From assembly GCA_019916065.1 (NCBI GenBank), contig CM034239.1, forward strand, positions 46,947,812 through 47,011,811: a DNA stretch of 64,000 nucleotides. The letters run 5' to 3'. Positions within the stretch are counted from its first letter, which is position 1. Each line of letters begins with the position of its first letter. The position numbers were made by a program, and so were the translations under genes. Shown here piece after piece: positions 11,962-23,941 of the stretch. The stretch is from Vitellaria paradoxa (Eukaryota; Streptophyta; Magnoliopsida; Ericales; Sapotaceae). Under the pieces are notes generated by a model, which saw only the letters and a list, made by a program, of their open reading frames with translations, was not told where the DNA came from and made no database searches.

Positions 11962-12137
11962 GATGAATTAGTGGCACTGCTATTGAGCTTTTCACCAAAA
12001 ATGCAGCTTGTGACACGTTGTTTGTCGGCGTGTTTGGTCTATTAAATTTGATGAATTAGTGGCACTGCTATTGAGCTTTTCACCAAAAATGCAGCTTGTG
12101 ACACGTTGTTTGTCGGCGTGTTTGGTCTATTAAATTT
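11962..12137. repeat. 88-bp tandem duplication
   Basis: Two near-identical direct copies of an 88-bp segment (copy starts at 11,962 and 12,050, each opening 'gatgaattagtggcactgc'). Unit 3 has one copy only near 37,482, so the duplication is recent and specific to unit 1. Confidence 0.85.
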
Positions 12138-12457
12138 CACTTAAAATTATAAAAGTAATCAATTTTCTTTCGTCTTATACTCTTTTTATATCCATTTTTT
12201 ATAATTTTTTTTAATATATTTTTTTTACCACCCAAACAACCTTTTTCATGCAGCAAAAAGACAGATGAGATATATGTATGTATGAAGAAATTTGAGAGAA
12301 ATTTAACCCAGAAAAGATGATGGAAAAAAATAATGAGTAAAAGCACTAACTTGGACTAGCTTATCAAGGCATTAAAGAAACTTCAACGCGATACTATCTT
12401 TTATTTTAAGTCTTTATTACATTTGTAGGTGAAACAAGATGAAACATTGTGGCAGAT

Positions 12458-14620
12458 TCAAATTCTAGCCTCCAATCCTCCACTTGATTGCAATATTTTG
12501 TTCACCAACTTGTCCAAATTCAAGGAAGATGAGCCACTCGGACCGCTTGCTTCTTCCGCCAATTTCTTAAGCTTCACAGCCTTCTCCTTCATTTTCTTCC
12601 CTCTCTCTCCTCTCATCAACTCTCTTACAAGTTTCTCTACTTCATCTCTCTTCACATCATTATTAATCTCCACTCCAACCTCCCACTCATTGCACATGTA
12701 CCTACAGTTTGTTTGCTGATCGGCAATAAACGGCCAACAAATCATTGGTACTCCCAAAGAGAAACTCTCAATAATCAAATTCCATCCGCTGTGGGTTAAG
12801 AATCCTCCAATTGATGGGTGGTTCAAGACTTTCTCCTGTGGACACCAACTTGCTATTAGACCTCTTTCTTTAATTTCTTCCACAAATTCAGGAGGTACAA
12901 TTGCAGAGGCACCTATCACCAGATCAGGCCTAACTATCCACAGAAAATATTAGTTGCTATTAGCAAGTCCCCACGCAAACTCCAACCATTATTGTTTCGT
13001 CACGACTGTGATGTTACCAAAATTCACGTAAAACACAAAGTTGGGTTCTTTGGACTCTAACCATTCAAGACACTCTGATTCTTCTTTCCATAAATTGTAC
13101 CCAATAGCTTTTGACAATATTTTATCTTCTAATATCTTATCCAAAAGTAATTGGAGAGGTCCAATAACATAGACAAATGGTAGCATGGATGACAGAACGT
13201 CCAATAGATCTTCCAAGGCATCAAATGTTTGAAGAATATTTGCAAAACCTTTGGCAGCTTTGGAGGTTGCTTCCACGCAGAAGTTGAAAGATAAATCATC
13301 AGGGTCTGTGGTTCGGACAGAACTTGAAAGATCTTTTAGTCGAATTCCTTTCATTCCTGGAATCCAGTCTATAACAGTGTCCAAGTACTCATTTGTTAGA
13401 TAACTTTCATCTGCAATTGCACAAATAACATCAGTTTGAAACTAATGCCATTCAATTATTGGAATTAATATACCTAAATTTATACCCATTAAAATACTTT
13501 TGCAAGAGTAATGTGATATTATCAGAATATTTGTGCTTTTTTTATGAAAAAAGAAACAACCAAAATGACAAAGTAAAACAATAAAATTGTAGTCCAATTA
13601 ATTTAAAACTAAATCTCATGAAGCTAAATTCTAATTTCAAGAATATTATTACCTAAATAATTTTTCAAAAAAATTATCAGAATAATATGAAGAATTATAA
13701 ACTTATATATCATTTTAGACAAAAACACCCGCTAAGATACACTTTAATTGTAAAACTATCAATTCACACATATTTGAATAAATTCTTATAACAAAGTAGC
13801 ATTGCTTTTTTGATTCTACTCTTAATCTCTTTCAAAGGTGTAAGATTGATAGTATAATGAATGCAATTGGAACTTTTAGAGATAATCGTATTTGGACAGG
13901 AATAATATCAAAATGGGTGATTTTTTGAAAGATTCTGACCCTATATCTGACCAAACCTGACCCAAGGCGAGCAAAAGTGCGGTCCATTTTTTTTTTTAAA
14001 TTAAAATTCATCAACTTCCCTTTTATTTGCAAAATTGTTGCGGTTCATCATTTTAGTTAGTGCACTTTCAAGTATAATTTGCACGGTAGGACATCATTTT
14101 ACTTTATATTTGTGTGTGCGTGTATATATGTATACCTTTTAGAGGTGTAAGACCTTTTTCTCGCAGAGCACGTAATTGATAAACGCCCATGAAAGCGCAG
14201 GCTGAGATACTCCGTAAAAGTATGACAGCTTTTCCAAGTTGTTCACCAGCTGTGACAGTGAATAGCATGAACCCATCCAACAGTGCTGCTGCTGTCGTTG
14301 AGATGGGAGAGGAGGTTGAGAAACGGAGCTAACAAGCCGGTTAAAACAGATTGACAAAGAGAGATCAAGTCTTGGGTTGCGTTTGCATCTTCCGACGAGG
14401 GCAAACCATCTGGGATTGTTTTGAATTGAAAATCAGGCAAGCCATCGAGAGAATTAGGTCCTCTGGCTTTGATGAAGCGCTTGTGGTTGTACTCATTGTT
14501 CACAAAAGTTATGTGAAAGCCCTTGGTGTGGAGGAGCTTCGCTAGTTTCAACATCGCTTTGATGTGGCTTTGAGCTGGGTATGGTACGCAAACGAGGTGA
14601 GGCTTGTGAGTCACTTCCAT
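12458..14620 (-). pseudogene. UGT85-type UDP-glycosyltransferase pseudogene, unit 1
   Basis: Two-exon family-1 glycosyltransferase gene on the minus strand: exon 1 at 14,620-14,136, intron 14,135-13,411 (GT-AG), exon 2 at 13,410-12,458. The N-terminus has the UGT85 pattern 'PHLVCVPYPAQSHI'; exon 2 has the PSPG sugar-donor box starting 'WCPQEKVLNHPS'. Breaks: a deletion of about 20 bp in exon 1 near 14,278-14,281, which shifts the frame before the catalytic Asp (exon length 485 nt does not fit the phase kept in unit 2); TAA codons at 12,989-12,991 and 12,950-12,952; one lost codon in exon 2; and the PSPG 'GGWNS' changed to 'SGWNL'. Not expected to make an enzyme. Exon 1 is almost identical to unit 3 while exon 2 is not. 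Confidence 0.92.
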
Positions 14621-15640
14621 CGTTGTTGAGTGGCTACCATGTGCAAGCTGATCCTCTCTTTGACTGCACTGGCAAACGTTTACGTAAGAACAATGCAAAC
14701 TATGACCATTTATAGGAAGACATTTGTTATAAAAATGGCGTTGGCATTTTTGAACCGTCACTTCGACGAAATAAATTATATATAGAAATCAACTTTAGTT
14801 ACAATTTTACTGTTCTCCCATCATTTTTGTTTCACTTTTTTTTTTGGGGGTAAATGTTTCAGTGGCATTTTCCTCTAAAACATCGCATGAAAATTCTTTT
14901 CACCCAAAAAATTTTGCTGGAAATAAATGTATAAGGGTGTTAATCCCTGAAAATATATTTTGTGAATTTTTCATCTAAAATTTGAGGTAGAGACAATGAA
15001 TCGTTTCGTGTGGTTTTTCAAGTTAGACCAAAAGGCTGCTAATTAGGAATCTTGAAATTCAACGAAGACAAGCAGACAATTTTAAAAATCATTAATAATT
15101 GTATTCAGTAAAAAGATGGATTGGAATTCACGAAATACGGGTAGACAATTCTGAAAGTAATTAATAATTGTATTCGATAAAAAGATGAATCTGCCCCAAC
15201 AACGACAATGTATATAAAAAAAAAAAAAATGACGTGGCCATAAGTAACACAAATATGTCTAAAATTTATCATAATTCATAAATAAAGAATAATTGCGAAA
15301 TTATAAAGAAAGAAAAATAAATGAATACAAAATTAACAATCAATTTAGACTTCTACCTTAACGGCAATACGTGTAATTTCGTAAAAAAACAAAACCATTG
15401 ATGGGGAATTAAAAACAGAGTCGAGAAGTTGGACATATCTAATCTGAGATACGAAAGAAATCCAAAACGCCCCAATCATTGAAAAAGAAGAGATTAATAT
15501 TACTTGTGATGTTGATTTCGTAATCTCAATCTTGTGAGCCATTAGATTAAAATCAGATGGTTCACAATAACGATAAATTAAAAAATTTTTATTAAAAATT
15601 TTTAAATTTATTTTTGTTGTTACCTGTTCAATTTTGATCA
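14621..15640. other. Upstream region of the unit 1 UGT pseudogene
   Basis: Contains the former promoter. A minus-strand 'cctataaatgg' TATA-like sequence lies about 90 bp upstream of the ATG, as in units 2 and 3. The remainder is AT-rich, with no gene. Confidence 0.5.
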
Positions 15641-18347
15641 CACAATTTGCAAGGCAATGTCAAGGATTGTAACCGCCTTAATCGTCTGTGATTACTTTAA
15701 TAGGCCCTCTTATTTTTTTTTAGTAAAGTTACACCTGTTACTACTATTTTCTCTCGCATCATTCACTACTCAGTTTTACATTATTAATTTTCAAATAATA
15801 AATAACATCTATGATATTTTAAATAAAATACACCAGTTATTACGTGTAATCACTAATATAAAATAAATGAAAAATGACTAATACAGGATAAAAGGGCACT
15901 AAGTGTAGGATTTTCTTTTTTTTTTTTTTAATAACTCGTGCCAATCAACCAGTTCGGCCTTTTTGTCACTTCGCGCTAAGCAGCGTCAGCAAACCTTTGT
16001 TTGTTAGGCCGGCCGCCAAAAAAAAACAAAAAAAACTGTTCCCATAAAACAAATGTACGTAACAAACTGCATGAGGCCTTATTTCCTTATTAGCCACTGC
16101 CATTTCCTTTGTCATTCTCCTCCACCTAATAATTCATTAAATAACTGAAGTCTTCAATTATTAAAAAAAAATCACAAAGTATTTTCCTCTTTTGGAGTGA
16201 TGTATTTATTCTATCAAATAAGTAAAAAAATATTACAACAAAATTTATCGAAATGTTGCGATTTTTATAAATCCATTGAATTAAATATAATTGATTACCC
16301 TTACATTATTATTACATCCTTCTACACAAATTTTTTTTAAATATTTTTTTATGAATTCGTATCTTTTCATTTTTTTTATTGAAATTACTTTTTTTGTCCC
16401 TTCTTCCTTTGTGTTGAATGCCAAGAGAGTGACGTGATCCAAGTCAAACCAAACAAAGATAATAATCATTCATAATTATAATAATCTTTGTTGGACTCCC
16501 AGATGCATGAATATTGAGCCCTTATATATAAAAATATTTTTATTGAAAATTATGGTATGATTACGACAAAAATTCAAAAAAGTTGCTTGCTTGGTTGACA
16601 GGCGCGGTGCGCAGGTTTTGGTGTTATTAATCAAGGGATAACGGTAGTATTCAATGTAACAAAGGAAAATGATCAGAATCCCCCAACCCACCATTCTTGA
16701 GCTATGATTGGCTTTGGGCTTAGAAAAATGGAAAAGATAAGTGATAAAGGAGTGAAAATGAGAAAATTTGTGTGAAAAAGAATTTAATATTATCTTTGTT
16801 TGGTTTCGTAATAATAGTGAATAAAGAAATGAGGAAAAAAGTTCCTTTTGTTTGATCACAAAAAGAAAAAAAAAGGATAAGTTAAGAAATTAATATGGTA
16901 AGTAAATAAAAAAATATAGACCAAACGAGAAGAAAATAGGAAGAAAAGTCAAATTTGTCTTCACTTTTTTTTTATTTCTTTTTTTTTTTCTTCTACTAAA
17001 GATGCGTAGTGAAAAATGGTAAAAAAATTCTAAAAACCTTTAAAACTCGCTAACATATTTTGTATTTATCGTATTTTGCTAAATTTATATATATATATAT
17101 ATCTATATATCTCAATAAAATTTTTACAAATCACAATAATTTTTTACAATCCCCAGTAACAATTTCACAAGTCCCAATAACTTTTTCACAAATTTCAAAA
17201 AAATTTTCCAAAAATATGATCAAAATTTGTCAGAACAAATCTCTAAAATTCATCGGAACGATTTCTTTCTCGAATATTCTGACGCAAAAGTTAAGAAATT
17301 CAACAACTTTTAAAAGAGTTTTGACATAAATTCGTCAGAACGGAGCCAAAAAACCATCCGAATAGTTTTTCTCTCTAACATTCTAACTTAAAAGTCAAAA
17401 AGTTATACTATACATCTCTGAAAAAATATGATTTGGTGATTGGGCAAATATTACCCAAATTATATTTTTAATTATTTTTCAATGCTTCAAACACATCCTA
17501 AATTATCAAACCAATCAAAGAGAAGAAAAATTTTTTAAAAATTTTCTAGATCTCTCTTCCGCTTTTGTTCTTCTCTAACCAAATAGAATATGAAAAAGTG
17601 ATGGCTAGAAATAATTGGATTAGAGATGGCTTGTTATCACGAGAAAGTTAGATTATGGGATTCACGTTAAAACTAGAAAAAAATTAATATGCTAATCTTG
17701 TAATAATAACCATTATCTTCTTTGGACTTCTAAGATTTGAATGCTCCATCATTTTATATCACCATAGTCACAATTGATTGTGAAAATTAGATTATTGATT
17801 GATTTAATAATTGTTACTATTAAATATGATCAAATAATTATTTTATTCTAATTTTATTCATTCTCCGTTGAACATGGAAAATTATAATTTTATTTTATTA
17901 TCGAAGAATTTTTCTTTATATTTATCAAGCTTTTTTTTTTTCCCTCTTTTTGCAATTTTTAATCATTTCAAAAATTTTGTTGATTTGTTTTTTTAATGTG
18001 AATAATATGCTTAAACAATACAAGCACATAATAATAATAATAATAATAATACAAGTCTTTTGTGACAAAAAAAGGAAAAATTACCAAAAGTATTAGCTAA
18101 AGAGCTAAAGCCTCCTGTTGCTAAAAAAAAAAAAAAAAAAAACATATACAAACTTCTTGATGGTTTTTAGAGAGAGAGAGATGATGATCCATAGTGAGCA
18201 AACTTCAATCGTGTAATGTCTAGCATTTATAGGTGTAATGGGGGAGAGTTTTCCGGGGAGAGAGAGTATGTTTTGATAATGTAATGAGCAAACTTGAATT
18301 GTGTAAATGTCTTCGACATTTATAGGTGTAAAATTACTAATGTATTA
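15641..18347. other. Non-coding DNA, first part of unit 2
   Basis: Collinear with unit 1 positions about 1-3,516, but without the two insertions at 1,125-1,292 and 1,305-1,866. (AT)n and (ATA)n microsatellites occur near 17,085 and 18,030. No supported gene. Confidence 0.55.
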
Positions 18348-18652
18348 GGTGATTTATTTTTTATTTTATATTTTGTATTTTTATTTTAGTGTTAAAAATC
18401 GTAAAACGAGAAAATAAAAAATGTTCTATTTTTCTTGTTTTAAAAATTTCTTTATTTTTTGTTAAAAACTATTGAAACGACTTTTTATCATTTTTTATTT
18501 TATGTGTAAACTCATTTTCTATGTTCAAAAATAAATTTTAAAAATACAAATAATCAAATTAGTTTCAAAATGTTTTTCTTATTTTTAAAAATATAAAATA
18601 AAAAATGAATTCAAAATAAAAATTAAAAATTAAAAATAAATCAAATGACAAC
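18348..18652. mobile_element. Tourist-like MITE, unit 2 copy A
   Basis: Counterpart of 3,517-3,866, preceded by TTA at 18,345-18,347. The left end is damaged (the 'ggtatt' block of the terminal repeat is missing), the right end keeps 'tttgttgtca'-type complement. Same position in the unit, so inherited by duplication. Confidence 0.5.
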
Positions 18653-21039
18653 TTATATTGGATATCATTTCCCTTTCTGTATGCCACAAGTGCTCCAAGT
18701 GGTAATAAGTAGACAGTTACGCATCGAATGACAGTTGGTGGGATATTTAATTGTGACATGTGATCCGAAAATTGATAAAGAAGTGATCATTATGCTAATT
18801 ATCTTTCCTAAAGTTGTACCTTAGGGTACTCAAATATGAATTTGAGGTCTTGAAGTTGGTCTTAAAATTTAGGCCCCTAAAATTAAATTTCACTCGTTCA
18901 ATAATTATGAAGTTGATCCGACTGTGTAATTAAAAAAAAAATAATTTTTTAGGTTTCAAGGGTAAATCAATAAATAACTCATAGATAAAAAAAAAAAAAA
19001 ACTAAACTAACCATGATCAAATACAGTATGCCGTCCCTTGCGTCGGAAAGAGGAAACGCAGTAACAAAAAAGACTGCTGTAGTCACCGGTGCAAAAAAGA
19101 GAGAACCAAAAAAAAAAAAAAAAAAAGGGGCACTGCTCGTGGTCGCACCGTTGTCCTCTTCGTTCCGAAATGATTGTCCACGCTGAAGAAGGAAAGGCAT
19201 TCATATACATTCCAACCAATTTTCCACATTACTAAAACAGACCAGAAAAGAGTGAACCTCTAAAGGTCAGCAGATTTCTTTCATTTTTCATGTAATACTC
19301 CTTGTTCAAATAGAGATGCAACCTTTCAAAATCAAAATCAAAACCATTCAAAGAAACCCCTACTTTGGTCAGATTATATCTTCAACTAAACCTACGTGGT
19401 TAAACACTATTACCAAAACCATTTTGCTCGCATCTCTGTGAGTTCGGAAGAGTGAAGAAGAAAGAAGAAAAAAAAACGAGGAGGAGGAGGCTGAGGAGGA
19501 ACTTATGTATGATTTACCCTTGAAACCTTAAAAATTATTATTTTTAAATTGAACCGTCAGATCAACTTTAAAATTATTGAATAAATGAGATTTAATTTTA
19601 GGAGTTGAATTTTAAAACCAACATCAGGCCCTAATCTCCTCAAATGCACCCATCAAGTGACTATCTAATTATATGTTTCTAAACTAACTGATAAATAATT
19701 TTTCTTTCTAATTGAAAACTCCCTTTAGCAACTATGATTGGGATAATTATTTTGTGACAAAATATTTTATCCCAATTAGATTTTTATTACTTATAATTAT
19801 TATTGTGCCACGTGACAATAGTGATTTTTTTTTTATTTTTTAACGTTTAACATACATAAATTATATTTTATGAACATCACGAAGCACAGATTGGTGGAAG
19901 GCAGTTAGGAATGTAAACGAATAAGATACTGGCCTAATTAGTCAATTCCATTATCAAATCCGTTTATTTTTTGTTTATCATTAGTCCGAACAAGATACCA
20001 ATTAATCTTGGCTTAAGAATTTTAAAAATTTTATTTTAGGGATAATATCATAAATATATAAATATATATTTTGTTTTATTTTATTTTATTAAATGGGTAC
20101 CCTACGGGTATCGGGTCTTAAATACCGTATAAGTATAAATGAATATTGGGTATCAGATACTCCATACACAAATCTCAAACCTATTCTAAACCCGCTCGAG
20201 TATTAAATTTCAATCTCAAATCTGTCCCAATCCCATTAGGATAATTCCTAACGGGTTTTTGTTAAATTTGATCAGATCAATTATATTCGTTTACTCATCT
20301 CATTGACATTTCTAAAGACAATCCCAGTATTAGGGGCGCAGATGGTGTCATTCGATATATCAAAAACGAATCCGAAATGTAAATCATCGGTTTCAATGAT
20401 TTTGATACTGGAATTATCATATCATTCAATTAATGAAAATGGACAAAATCTAATTACTAATTTTGATTTATTTTAATTTAATTTAACATCATTCAAAAAT
20501 TTATTCTAAATTTAACTAAAAAGAAGTTCCATTAAAATTTGATTATAAATGCATAAATTAACTGCTACAAGTAAAAATAGAAAAATCAAAATAAAATTTA
20601 ATATAAAATTTAGGGATATTGAATGTAATTTATTCGGAAAAAAAAATAAGACAACTTCCATATGGACCTATACAAAAGGGCCTCAACTTGTAACATATTA
20701 AAGAATTAATTGCAAAGTGAGATAAGTGAGAGAAATCATAAACATATTCTAAAAAAGTTGGCGTTTGGAGTTCTAAAAATATTGAAAAAAAAGTCAAAAA
20801 TCACCATAAAAAGTAACACGCGACGAAATTTGATTGGAATGAGATTGAGAATTTTGAAATATTTTGCAATTTTTCAAAACAAAAAATTAGACTATCAAAG
20901 TTATCTTAATAATAGAAAATAGGTAGAAATATTAATTAACTTGGAATATGTTTTTACGAGATTAATAGCAAATAATAAAAGGCAGGCACAAAATGAAAAT
21001 AGTAGAAGCATATCCAATCAAATTGAACTGAAAATTTTA
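18653..21039. other. Non-coding DNA, unit 2
   Basis: No supported gene. It includes the empty site of the unit 1 solo LTR (about 19,360) and a deletion junction near 19,980 relative to units 1 and 3. Short frames at 18,979-19,219 are the shifted relative of frames in units 1 and 3. Confidence 0.5.
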
Positions 21040-21518
21040 GGTGTCATTTGGTTTTTTTTATGTTTTTATTTTCTATTTTCTGTTGTAAGTTCATTTTTCA
21101 TTTTTGTTCTCTTGAAAATAAGGAAAACAGTTTAATACTCATTTGGTTACTTGTCTTTTTAAAATTTGTTTTCAAAAACAGAAAATGAGTTTACATATGA
21201 AATGAAAAATGACAAAAAACTCATTTTAAAAGTTAAAAAAAAAACAAAGAAATTTCAAAATAATAAAAATAAAATATTTTTTATTTTCTTATTTTGAGAT
21301 TTTATAACCAAATCTTTTTAAAATTTGTTTTCAAAAACAGAAAATGAGTTTACATATGAAATGAAAAATGGCAAAAAACTCATTTTAAAAGTTAAAAAAA
21401 AAACAAAGAAATTTCAAAAAAATAAAAATAAAATATTTTTTATTTTCTTATTTTGAGATTTTCAACACATAAAATAAAAATAGAAAACAAAAAAAAAGAA
21501 AGTAAACTAAATACTACC
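21040..21518. mobile_element. Tourist-like MITE, unit 2 copy B, internally duplicated
   Basis: Counterpart of 9,776-10,083. Ends 'ggtgtcatttgg' and complement 'ggtagtatttag', flanked by TTA. It is longer (479 bp) because about 160 bp inside it (21,155-21,470) is present as two direct copies. Confidence 0.6.
21155..21470. repeat. Tandem duplication inside the unit 2 MITE
   Basis: Two direct copies of about 160 bp, each containing 'ttttaaaatttgttttcaaa' (starts near 21,157 and 21,317). Not duplicated in units 1 or 3. Confidence 0.8.
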
Positions 21519-21829
21519 TTAGTTTTGTCACGTGATATTCATTTCCACGTAACCATCACACCTGCATGGAATTGTTACATATGCGGGAAAGTGATCTATA
21601 ACCATCAGACATCATACTTTAGGCAAATCATCATCTAATTAATCGCCAACTATTTCACTCCATTGGAAAATATTTCACAATTAGAATTAATTTTATTTTA
21701 AAATAAAGAATTAATTTGATTTGATTTGATAAATAAAATTTTATATTAGGAACATATTTTAAATTTTTAAGAATTAAATAAATTTGATTTAAGTAAAATA
21801 TTAAGTTTGACCATGCCTTAAGACAAAAT

Positions 21830-22120
21830 CTTTTATATTAACCCTTCTTACCCAAAATACTGAATCCGCGACTACTTGTGGTGGAAGAGTTTTGCTAGTT
21901 TTGGCGTTGCTTTGATGTGGCTTTGAAATGTGATGGTATACTAAGAAGGTGGAGCTTGTTAGTATGTGCCATCTTACAGTTAAGAGAGAGAGAGTGAGAG
22001 ATCTTTTTGCAGAAATAATTATAATAAGTGCCCATAAAGCTGCTTGTTTACAACTGTTGATACAAAAATAATTACGGATACATGGTATCAGGAATGTGCT
22101 CAGCATCTTGTTTAACAATC
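21830..22120 (-). pseudogene. Scrambled UGT85 exon-1 relics, unit 2
   Basis: Two UGT exon-1 scraps lie in the wrong order. About 21,870-21,975 matches the start of exon 1 on the minus strand (an ATG followed by codons for a Lys-Leu-His-Leu stretch like the normal KPHL, then frame loss). About 22,000-22,048 matches the 3' end of exon 1 (compare 14,150-14,195). In an intact exon the 3' end would lie at the lower coordinate. They are best read as ends of two neighbouring lost copies joined by a deletion. Confidence 0.55.
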
Positions 22121-23530
22121 TGTTGACTATTACAAAGCCCCATCACTAAATAAAATAAGTTGATATGATTCTAATCATAAATGAAAAATGATAATAAATA
22201 AATTAAATTTATTATTTCATAATTAACACAGTTAGTTCATTATTTTACAAATGTCAGACAGATGTGATATTTGGACATTTTTCAAGATTATATTTCTCCA
22301 ATGATACTTATTTTTCCCACGTGCATTTAATGCTAAGTGAGAAGCATTAAATGTTAAATGAAAAATATTAAATATAAAGTAAATTGTTATATATTTTGGT
22401 ATATATATACAATATACAAAATCATGACTAATCAATTATTTTGATATTTATTTATTCATTCTATCTTACTATAAACACGACACTTAACACTAAAATTTAA
22501 GTATGCTCACTACTATTAATTAAACATTTATTTTATCATAATTACCCAAAAAAAAACATTTATTTTATCATTATTTTACACTCAAACCTTTCCTAACTAA
22601 AATTCAGGTTTACACACTACTATTAATTGAACATTAATTTTGTCCTTACTTTACACTCAAACTTTTCCTAACTTTATCATCAAAAGATTTTTGGTCGAAA
22701 ACTTTCTTTGGCCATTTTCTCTGAATTCTCTTACTCTACAAGCTTGATTTCAATTAGTCCAGTTGAGGTGGTGACAACACGCAATAATATTTTTTATTGC
22801 TACACATTAACTTTTCAATCAACATCGATCGTAAAATAAGAGACTCGGGCTTGAAGTACCGAGACTATAATTATCTTTCCTCAGTTGTGGATATCATATC
22901 ATCAGTGTTTAGAGTTATAAAACTTAGTATAATTGGAGTTATAAAAATTATTATAAAATTATAAATGTTACACTATCGTAATTTGCAGAGTTGTAAATAT
23001 TAGTATACATTTATAGAAATTATAGTTTCGTGATTCGTATAGGAAATGAAAAATTTTAATTTTATAAAACTCCAAATAAGCCCCACATTTGATTTAATCG
23101 GTAAATCTTTGGGATGATAGAAAAACAACATTCAAAGAGAGTAGGTAATAAAAACCCCTAATTATTAACACTCTGTTTGCTTTCGACTTTATTTGTTGCA
23201 ACGTATAATATTTTGAAGAAAATCTATTTATTTATATTATTTTTTTTGAAATTTTTTTTTTTACAATATGAGTAAATATTTATTTGAAAAAAAATTATAT
23301 TGAAGGTTTCGTTGTTTCAATACAAAATATTTTTTTTAAATAAAAGCAAAAAAAATATTTACTAAAAAAATATTTTATATTGAAATAGACGAAACCTAAG
23401 TGTAAAGAAAATGTATATATCGAAAAAAAATATAATTCTCAAGAAATCACCAAACATAAGGATTGCAAGAAGGATAAATTTAGAGTGAGAGGCAAAACGC
23501 ACTAAAATCCAATAGCGATAAGAGTGGGTA
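22121..23530. other. Unit 2-specific non-coding DNA
   Basis: AT-rich sequence without a clear counterpart in units 1 or 3. It has a short direct repeat around 22,500-22,680 ('acactcaaacctttcctaac' and variants) but no supported gene or clean transposon ends. Confidence 0.45.
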
Positions 23531-23941
23531 ATGCAATGATCACAATTGCCTTCGCCAAAAATGCAGCTTGTGACATGTTGTTGGTGGGCATGTTTGATTT
23601 ATTAAATTTCATCAAAAATTATAAAAATAATTAATTTTCTTTAATTAAATTTCACTTTATATCACTTTTATATTTATTTTTTAAAATTTTTCTTATTTTT
23701 TTCCACCCAAACAACCCTTGTCATGTAGCAAAAAGACAAATGAGATATACGTATGTATAAAAAAATTTGAGAGAAATTCAACCCAAAAAAGATGAAGGAA
23801 AAAAATAATGAGTAAAAGGCACTAACTTGCACTAGTTTATCAAGGCACTAAAGAAACATCAATGTGATACTATCTTTTATTTTATCTCTTTATTATATTC
23901 AGTAGGCGAGACAAGATGAAACATTGTGGCAGATTCAAATT

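Larger units (their letters stand above)
1..15640. repeat. Segmental tandem duplication, unit 1
   Basis: First of four diverged direct copies of one genomic segment. The sequence at the window start (a 'caatgtcaagggttgtaac' stretch) recurs near 15,655, 27,860 and 41,035, and long collinear similarity follows each. The unit carries MITEs, a UGT85 exon-1 relic and a two-exon UGT85 pseudogene. Unit-specific insertions (solo LTR 4,592-7,506, inverted-LTR element 10,142-10,827, foldback MITE 11,770-11,900) make it the longest. The phase of the boundary is arbitrary because the left end lies outside the window. Confidence 0.9.

Noticed and set aside
11754..11963. Frames over the foldback MITE on both strands
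   Set aside because: The sequence is an inverted repeat inserted in a UGT relic; the frames are by-products.
14351..14545. Plus-strand frame also seen at 39,800-39,994
   Set aside because: It is antisense to UGT exon 1 and exists in both copies because the tract is nearly identical; no independent coding evidence.
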